DNA from: Armadillidium nasatum
Lineage: Eukaryota > Arthropoda > Malacostraca > Isopoda > Armadillidiidae
NCBI GenBank assembly: GCA_009176605.1
Contig: SEYY01003550.1
Span: 10,001 to 30,000, forward strand
DNA length: 20,000 nt
Direction of reading: 5' to 3'
The notes beneath the pieces were generated by a model. The model ran no database searches. It saw only the letters and a program-made list of their open reading frames with translations, and was not told where the DNA came from. Below are positions 9,909 through 20,000 of this stretch, in pieces. Numbering within the stretch: position 1 is the first letter of the stretch; each line of letters opens with the position of its first letter. The translations under genes were made by a program, and so were the position numbers.

Positions 9909-9983
9909 TTCTACTCGATCAACCTACTTAGAGGAAATGGAAATGATCATATGATTTTTTCCAGTTTATCAGCAAATGGTAAA

Positions 9984-10078
<95 letters not shown>

Positions 10079-10330
10079 CTTGAATCAATTTAGCAACATT
10101 GTAAAAACACAGTGAAAGGACAATATGTCTCTGAAAAGTATAAACAAATTTGTTGCAGAGAAAATGGTACACTATATTGTAAGAACAATACAAATTTATA
10201 ATAATTTGAATTTTTTTTTTTTATATTTCTGTATATAAAATCCTTTGCCATTCGCTGATAAACTGATAAAAAATCATATTACAATAATTTCCACTCCTCT
10301 ATGTAGTTAGGCTGAGTAGAAAAAAAGACT
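9903..10330. mobile_element. foldback element 2, centred on an (AT)n array
   Basis: The left arm 9903-9986 (CTACTCGATCAACC, AGAGGAAATGGAAAT, CAGTTTATCAGCAAATGG, AAAGGAT) is repeated inverted at 10233-10330. The centre holds a pure (AT)n array (9985-10075) and about 150 bp of unique sequence. It sits between elements 1 and 3 with almost no spacer. It has no coding capacity. Confidence 0.78.
9985..10075. repeat. (AT)n array inside foldback element 2
   Basis: Pure AT dinucleotide array, about 90 bp. Confidence 0.97.
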
Positions 10331-10856
10331 AATTGTAGCATTCACAGTAGTGGATTTTTGGTATTAATTTGATACAGCACGAACCTCCCCTATTTTTACT
10401 ATATTGAAAATATGAACTCAAAATATGTTTAAATGCATTCTACACATACTTTTCTTTGGCGGTCGAGTAATATAAATACATAAAAAAAAGAAAATCCCAA
10501 AAAAAATTCAGAAAAAAATATAGTATTTATGCTGCAAAAGCAAAGTGACTGTCCGTTAAAACTGTCTTCTTAAATAAATTTGGCAACTCCGTATGTAAAA
10601 GAAAACGTCTCCGTTTTCTATGTAATGAAAGAGAAAACGGCAAACTATTTTTGTTTTAAAGAAATTTTGTGTTCATAAAGAAAATTTAATACATTTTCAT
10701 CACTTTCACATAAAACTACAAACGAATTAAGTGTATTTTCACATTTATTGCACTCATCATCAATATTTAATGTAGACAAAGCCATGTCCAGCCATACGTA
10801 CACTATTAATGCAACTATTGGCCTTTTTCATAGGCTATTAGCGTGCTAATAGGCTA

Positions 10857-10910
10857 TGCTCTATCTAATTTCCAGTGTGTGTGTGTACGGGCGTGTGCGT
10901 GTATGTGAGT
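10857..10910. repeat. imperfect (GT)n stretch
   Basis: A short GTGTGTGTGTACGGGCGTGTGCGTG run inside the unmatched part of the left arm of foldback element 3. Confidence 0.7.
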
Positions 10911-11022
10911 TTTTATTTCTAAGACGCGGTTTTTTTTTTCTTTAATGTACTGTATACAAACTTCGATATTTGAAAATATTGATATTTCAAAACATCGATA
11001 TATAAACCCAAATTTATTGAAA

Positions 11023-11170
11023 TGTGTATTATTATTATTTAGATTTTATTTCACTTATGTCTATTATTATTATTATTATTTTTATTTTCATTATTATTAT
11101 TATTGTTATTATTATTTTTTTTTATTATTATCATTATTTTATTATTTTTATTATTTATTATTATTTTTAT

Positions 11171-11201
<31 letters not shown>

Positions 11202-11233
11202 TATTATTATTATTATTATTAGTAGTAGTAGTA

Positions 11234-11277
<44 letters not shown>

Positions 11278-11295
11278 TATTATTATTATTATTAT
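11023..11295. repeat. (ATT)n tract with interruptions, about 270 bp
   Basis: Long ATT array with several T-run, GTT and AGT interruptions in the left arm of foldback element 3. Its inverse (AAT)n counterpart is at 12127-12222. The open frame through it is all Tyr/Ile/Leu and is not a gene. Confidence 0.93.
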
Positions 11296-11386
11296 TTACT
11301 TTTCTAGCGTACTTAATTCGACTTATCATAACCTGAACGACCGAAGTTTGCCGTGTGATACAGGCCTAACTGATAGATTCATATAC

Positions 11387-11390
<4 letters not shown>

Positions 11391-11467
<77 letters not shown>
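11391..11467. repeat. (AT)n array, left of the element 3 centre
   Basis: AT array of about 77 bp with one TATAATAT slip, separating the left arm of element 3 from the nested inverted repeat. Confidence 0.95.
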
Positions 11468-11469
<2 letters not shown>

Positions 11470-11474
11470 CTTAG

Positions 11475-11838
11475 GTGGAGATTGTTTCTAAGTTTCGATA
11501 TTTTTTTATATCGATATTTTTTATGTCGATATTTCTGATTAATCTATATTTTATACATACCTATACTTAGCCTTAGGCTACTATGTCGTGCAAACGTTCT
11601 TGTGTACGTTAGGTCTCTTTTACGGAAAATTCCTGTGTAGGTTAGGCCTCTTTTTACGGCAATTTCGGTAGTTCAGGTTATGATAAGTCGAATTAGGTTC
11701 TGCTAGAAAAGTAAGTAATAATAATTGTGTGTATAGTAATACTACCTCTGGCAACTCTCTTGTTTACGATAGGCTTCTCCGAATATTTTCGATTTTCGAT
11801 ATTTTTTAACAATCGAAACTCAGAACAATCTCCACCTT
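11475..11838. mobile_element. nested inverted repeat (foldback element 4), about 365 bp
   Basis: The left end AGGTGGAGATTGTTTCTAAG with a following TTCGATATT block is repeated inverted at 11800-11838 (ATATTTTTTAACAATCGAAAC, then AACAATCTCCACCT). Inside are two imperfect 31-bp direct repeats (about 11599-11660: TGTGTACGTTAGG / TGTGTAGGTTAGG with TTTTACGG) and a third partial copy near 11758. A further block, CAGGTTATGATAAGTCGAATTA (11676-11697), matches blocks in the neighbouring elements. Confidence 0.65.
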
Positions 11839-11860
11839 TACCATCAATACAATTCTTTGA

Positions 11861-12003
<143 letters not shown>

Positions 12004-12126
12004 TGTAATACGGAAGTAGGCCTGTATACCACGGCAACGTTCCATCTATCAGTTAGGCCTGTATCACACGGCAATCTTCGGTCGTTCAGGTTATGATAAG
12101 TCGAATTAAGTAAGCTAGAAAAGTAA

Positions 12127-12151
12127 ATAATAATAACTAATAATAATAATA

Positions 12152-12221
<70 letters not shown>

Positions 12222-12222
12222 G
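12127..12222. repeat. (AAT)n tract in the right arm of element 3
   Basis: AAT array, the inverted counterpart of the (ATT)n tract in the left arm. Confidence 0.93.
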
Positions 12223-12704
12223 GCATAAGTGAAATAAAATCTAAATAATAATAATACACATTTCAATAAATTTGGGTTTATATCGATGTTTTGAAATATC
12301 AATATTTTCAAATATCGAAGTTTGTATACAGTCCATTGCAGAAAAAAATGACGGAACAGTCGAAGGACAAATATGGCAACCTGTTATTCAATTGATTTTG
12401 CTATTTTTGTCCAAACGAAGGCCAGTCAAAGAACAGTTGCTTCACCATTCGTAGTAAAAATGTCAGTTTTTTCTTTTTTTTTAATAGTTTCTCTTATTAT
12501 ATTTATTTATATTACTCTACACCAAAAAAAAAATGTGTAGAATGCATTTAAACATATTTTGAGTTCATATTTTCAATATAGTAAAAATAGGAGAGGTTCG
12601 TGCTGTATCAAATTAATACCGGATTTTTCTTTGTAACTGCCAGCAAATAGACCTAACCTACCTAAACAGAACTCTTTGCTAACTATTCCTAATGGCTAAT
12701 TCGC

Positions 12705-12873
<169 letters not shown>

Positions 12874-12971
12874 AATTTATTTTTTTTTAAAAAAATTTGT
12901 AACACCAATGATCTAGCAACATTGTCGCAATAGAAATTCATAGGCTATGTTGTTAGTTTCAAATTCCTACA

Positions 12972-13240
12972 CATAGTTCCAATCAAACTAGCAATGCATA
13001 GGTTTGTTATTATTTTCAGCAAATTGGTCTTGTACTCCATTACTGTGAACGCTACAAGTACCTTATTATTCTCAGAATTAGGCTGTTTGCATTCAACTTG
13101 TACCTTAGTTTCAGTCGAACTCGCAACGCATGAATAAGTAGTTCCAATCGAACTAGCAACGCATAGGTATGTATGTAGCTATTCTCAGCAACCTGGTCTC
13201 GTTCGAAAAAATCTACTACTGTTAACGCTACAATTACCAA
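12972..13240. repeat. degenerate tandem duplication, unit about 165 bp
   Basis: An AGTTCCAATCAAACTAGC block at about 12974 recurs at 13140 (AGTTCCAATCGAACTAGC) and in weaker form at 13107. The downstream block TTTTCAGCAAATTGGTCTTG...CTGTGAACGCTACAAGTACC (13013-13062) recurs as TCTCAGCAACCTGGTCTCG...CTGTTAACGCTACAATTACC (13183-13240). No coding potential was recognised. Confidence 0.75.
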
Positions 13241-13807
13241 AAAGAATTGCGAGTTCCATTCTTAATAACCGAAATTTATTTATTACTTTTTACGTCACTA
13301 GATACCAAATTGTTATTTACGTATTCTGTACACTGAACCAATAATAAGGCTTATGATTTAAAATAGAGTGTAAAAATACTTACTTTTAAACGTGCACTTA
13401 ACGCAAACCAACGACTGCTGTAGAAAAAGCGTGCTTGAAATAAGCATCAAGGGTATAATCGGCTTTAAGCTTTGGCCTTTAAGTAGGACTGGAGGAGGTA
13501 CCATAGACGTAGGCCAGCTTTGCCAAAGACAAAGACTATAACCACTGGTAAGAAAGGTAATGTTGCCAATTTTTTAACACAAATCAGTGCTAAATAACAC
13601 AGCCAAATACCATACAATGCTAAATACTAGTGAAGAAATGCCAAATATGCATTCTGCAATTTCTTAATTAAACTACTGCAGAAAATAAGTTTTGTAAATA
13701 TATGATATAAATTTCATGGTGTAATATTTATATTTTTCTTTTTTAAGTTCCCATCTCACGGGCATTGCTGTGTTCAAGGAGAGTAACTTTTATAGATAGT
13801 TTTTATG
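13241..13807. other. no recognisable feature
   Basis: Less AT-extreme sequence including a TAGGACTGGAGGAGGTACC stretch near 13483. I see no ORF, repeat or RNA gene I can support. Confidence 0.4.
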
Positions 13808-13884
13808 TAGGATTCGCAAGTGTGATCGAACTAGCACCCTCAAGCACGTAATCAATAACTCTACCGTTTTACCAAGAATGGTCA
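13808..13884 (-). repeat. tRNA-derived SINE-like fragment
   Basis: On the minus strand an A-box-like TGGTAAAACGGTAGAG (13874-13859) is followed by a B-box-like GCTAGTTCGATCAC (13835-13822) at tRNA-like spacing. The arms do not form a clean cloverleaf, so this is more likely a decayed tRNA-derived SINE than a tRNA gene. Confidence 0.5.
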
Positions 13885-15180
13885 CAGTATATACTATAGA
13901 ATGGTAATTTGTGAGATATTCTTCCGCTTTCTTAACTTTCAAAATTTACCTTTCAATCAAGTCTTTTATTCTCAGTATTAAGAATCTTTTTAATTTTACT
14001 AACTGTAGTAATTTAAAAATATCTCTAAAATTAGGATACCTATTTTTAGATGGCAATATCTATTTTTAAAGATGAAGGTTTTGCATGTGTATGAGATGAC
14101 TTTCTTCTCTCTCTCTCTCTTAAAAACACTAAGTAAAAATATAAAAGTAGATCTGTAAAAACTCGCTGCTGTCCCCAATGATTGAAGTGAATATCTTCCA
14201 GAACTTGCTATTTTTGCAAAGTATTAAACGAAGACAATTATTTTTATTTTGAGATTTTTCTTATTTGAATGTTTGAGAGTGGAATTTTGAATTCTGAACC
14301 AATAGATAGAGCTGATTGACTGTCTTGATTCCAGACAGTATACTCTAGGATAAATTTGCTTAGTTTAACATTTGACTATTGGATGTAGGGTAGACCTGTT
14401 AGGCTTTTATTCAATTTAATAAATTGACTTAAATTTATATTTTGACCTGTTAAACGGTTCTGATTTTGTGGCATTAGGAGTTGAGTTTTTATACTCAGGA
14501 TATTGAATAGGAAAACCTATTTAAAAAGGCCACTAATATTGAATTAACCTTAAGAGATAAATTTAGCCTTTTACTTTAAAATCTCATTTTTTTTTTTTGG
14601 AAACGCTAAAAGTAAATTACAGCTAATAAACCTTATACATTTTTTATGTTGAGTAGCATTTGTTTTTATATTTTCTTTGTAGGATAAAATAAAATATTAA
14701 TTAGTTAGGTTAATTTATTTTTTTTAGTCAGTCACACAACTGTTCTTTTGTCTTTTCTTTTATATTTTGTCAGAGAATCCCAATATCAGTTACCTATTTC
14801 TATTAAATGAAAATATAATTAGTGAAACTTCAAGGAGAATTAATTTCTTTGAAAATGGTAAATTCACTTATTTACCTACTATTGGAGATGATTCACTTTA
14901 ATTAATTTATTTTGTATTAATGAATTTTGAACTGTATACTAAATATTTAAAAAATATTCGCTAAACTAAGAAAAACCCTCAAAACGCCTATACTGAACAT
15001 TTGAATTAACTTTTCTGGGGTTCGAGAGGATACTTGTTATTATAAAAACTGTTCATATGCTCTCACTATTTTATCTAGTTTATATACTTTATATTTTTAA
15101 GTTTTATTTTATATTGGAGAAGTTCTCCTTCATAGGGGTTTGTAAAGTTCGTTTGATTTTTATGTCGATATGGCACTCTC
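13885..15180. other. no recognisable gene; AT-rich intergenic sequence
   Basis: About 1.3 kb without a supported feature. It has a short (CT)n near 14107-14120 and T-runs near 14588 and 14718. Small open frames are no longer than chance. Confidence 0.45.
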
Positions 15181-15287
15181 AGTTTGGCACCTGGGTTGCA
15201 GGAGTAACCAACCGAAGTCAAGTAATGCCAACATGGGCACAACAACTGTTGCGACTAAATTAGCAATATAAGACAGAAATTTTTTCC

Positions 15288-15460
15288 TATGGATTTAGAT
15301 AAGACTGCTACAGTGATTCGAAGCAGAAGAGCTTGAAAACCGTTCTACTATGCACTTTTCTTGGGAAGGGGGCGTAGCTCGATGGTAGAGCCTTCTGTAC
15401 ATTGTCTAACGGCGACGCTGTTGTCAATGGGTTCGAATTCTAGCGTGCTTAAAATTTTTA
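15288..15460 (+). repeat. tRNA-related repeat, copy 1
   Basis: The segment TATGGATTTAGATAA, then GCTACAGTGATTCGAAGCAG, then CTTGAAAACCGTTCTACTA is followed by a tRNA-like part. The A box is TAGCTCGATGGTAGAG (15375-15390) and the B box is GGGTTCGAATTC (15429-15440). The A box is close to consensus. The whole segment recurs at 15938-16103, so it is a repeat family, probably a tRNA-derived SINE. Confidence 0.65.
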
Positions 15461-15800
15461 TCTGTCTTATTGTAATGTCCGAAAGAAATTAAATTCAACT
15501 GACAAATCAGATCTACAAATAAATCATAATAATAATTAATAATAAAAGAAATAACAGAAATAACAGTAATCATAAAGTAAATAGATATATACAAAAAAAT
15601 AACAAACCAAACTAAAATTGAAAGTCCTGTCTTCATAATTAATTGAAGTCGATTAGAATACTGAACTTTATTATGAGAAACAACGTTATTTATACTACAA
15701 AATTTAGTTGAGAGGCAACGTAAATATTAGGATTTTGATATAGGTGCTTGTTCTAAGTTTTATGCGTAGCAATATAAGTAAAACCAGATAAATATATAAC
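15461..15800. other. AT-rich interior of the inverted repeat
   Basis: No gene or RNA feature seen. The ORF at 15424-15636 on the minus strand has no recognisable domain. Confidence 0.4.
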
Positions 15801-15937
15801 TCTTATATTGCTAATTTAGTCGCAAGTTGTTGTGCTCATATTGGCGTTGCTTGATTTTGGTTGGTTATTCCTGCAACCCAGGAGCACCCAGCAGAATGCC
15901 ATAGTAGCCCCAGAAGGGGTTCCAAGCACCCTCCTAT

Positions 15938-17961
<2,024 letters not shown>

Positions 17962-17972
17962 AAAAAAAATAA

Positions 17973-19233
<1,261 letters not shown>

Positions 19234-19363
19234 TTAATAATAGTTTGTGAGAAAGACAGTAACTGACTCGTTGCCCAACGCCAGAGTGCAGTCGGGAGAG
19301 TTCTTTGCGAGGGTCTACATGACAGGTTGTTCACCAGTCTTCTCTTAGAGATCTCTTTTTCAA

Positions 19364-19433
19364 CTGTCATGGTATAAAGGTAGCGCTCTGTCTTACCAGC
19401 TTAGAGGTCAGGGTTCGAATCCTCGTATGGCAG
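19364..19433 (+). repeat. tRNA-like sequence in SINE unit 1
   Basis: A 70-nt tRNA-like segment. CTGTCAT (19364-19370) pairs with ATGGCAG (19427-19433) as a 7-bp acceptor stem with one G-U pair. An A-box-like GGTAGCGCTC precedes B box GGGTTCGAATCC (19411-19422). The T and anticodon arms are weak, so it is most likely SINE sequence, not a working tRNA gene. Confidence 0.6.
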
Positions 19434-19612
19434 ACTTCAAAAGTTTGTATATTTTATCTCCACAAACCCTGTGGTTTTAATACTTGCATATATTTAATAG
19501 TCTGCTAGAGAAAGAGGATAGTACCCGACTCATTGTCCTGTGCCAAAATGCAGTAGGGGGAATCCTTTGAGAGAGAGTGCTTGACAGGTTGTTCATGAGC
19601 TTTCCTTTTGAA

Positions 19613-19682
19613 CTGTCGTGGTACAGAGGTGGCGCTCAGTCTTATCAGCTGAGAGGTCAGGGTTCGATTCTTCGTATAGCAG
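19613..19682 (+). repeat. tRNA-like sequence in SINE unit 2
   Basis: A 70-nt counterpart of the unit 1 block. GGTGGCGCTCAG precedes a perfect CTCAG/CTGAG stem and the B box GGGTTCGATTC. The acceptor stem CTGTCGT/ATAGCAG has a mismatch. The anticodon loop would be 9 nt, which argues against a working tRNA. Confidence 0.58.
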
Positions 19683-19727
19683 ACTTAAAAAGTGTATAAA
19701 TAATTATATTTTATTTTATTTTATTAT

Positions 19728-20000
<273 letters not shown>

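Larger units (their letters stand above)
15184..15889. repeat. inverted repeat pair, about 88-bp arms
   Basis: The arm 15184-15272 (CTGGGTTGCAGGAGTAACCA, then ACAACAACTGTTGCGACTAA and TTAGCAATATAAGA) is repeated inverted at 15801-15889, with roughly 85-90% match by eye. The 528-bp interior holds a tRNA-like segment and AT-rich sequence. Together with the direct repeat below this suggests an inverted duplication or a foldback-type insertion. Confidence 0.8.
19234..19695 (+). repeat. tandem pair of SINE-like units with tRNA-like ends
   Basis: Two head-to-tail copies (19234-19495 and 19496 to about 19695) share GAGAAAG, ACTGACTCGTTG / CCGACTCATTG, TGACAGGTTGTTCA and a tRNA-like block. The tRNA-like block lies toward the right of each unit. 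Either the real SINE starts at the tRNA-like part and the array is circularly permuted, or the unit is of a different design. Confidence 0.72.

Noticed and set aside
10945-11307. 120-residue open frame rich in Tyr, Ile and Leu
   Set aside because: It is a reading of the (ATT)n tract inside a foldback arm.
15361-15445. Functional tRNA gene with good A and B boxes
   Set aside because: The segment recurs with degraded A box at 16.0 kb as part of a longer repeat, and no clean cloverleaf forms.
19364-19682. Two functional tRNA genes
   Set aside because: Acceptor stem and B box are present but T and anticodon arms are weak, the anticodon loop is too long in copy 2, and the blocks lie in repeated SINE-like units.

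Overview
This is AT-rich nuclear DNA from an invertebrate animal, most likely an arthropod. A decapod crustacean is my best guess, at low confidence. The reasons are a spliced, highly conserved animal gene with GT/AG introns, Jockey/CR1-like LINE remnants of a type common in arthropods, tRNA-derived SINE-like sequences, and a very heavy load of simple repeats. Eleven (AT)n arrays of about 75-175 bp and many (AAT/ATT)n arrays are present. Nothing looks bacterial or viral.

1-4.7 kb: the 5' half of one real protein-coding gene on the minus strand, a WIPI/PROPPIN autophagy beta-propeller protein closest to WDR45B (WIPI3). Five coding exons give the first 234 residues, up to and including the LRRG phosphoinositide-binding motif. 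The rest of the gene lies beyond the left edge. Its introns hold AT, AAT and poly-A/T arrays, a 128-bp higher-order minisatellite, and a tandem duplication that copies the 3' splice site of exon 3.

5.0-7.3 kb: two decayed LINE fragments, one per strand. 7.4-8.3 kb: a foldback/MITE-like element and a short hairpin. 8.8-12.9 kb: a nested cluster of inverted-repeat (foldback) elements that share terminal and internal blocks and have (AT)n arrays at or near their centres. 12.97-16.1 kb: degenerate tandem, inverted and tRNA-like repeats in otherwise featureless DNA.

16.2-19.0 kb: two LINE 3' fragments lying tail to tail across one shared (AT)n tract. Both are broken by stops, frameshifts and deletions. 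19.1-19.9 kb: a tRNA-derived SINE-like cluster (one inverted fragment, two tandem copies) followed by a last (AT)n array.

Only the WDR45B-like gene is likely to encode a cellular protein. The rest is mobile-element debris and repeats. The most interesting structures are the foldback cluster, the duplicated splice acceptor with its decoy exon, and the repeated meeting of mobile-element ends with (AT)n arrays. No computation was possible, so identities and boundaries were read by eye.
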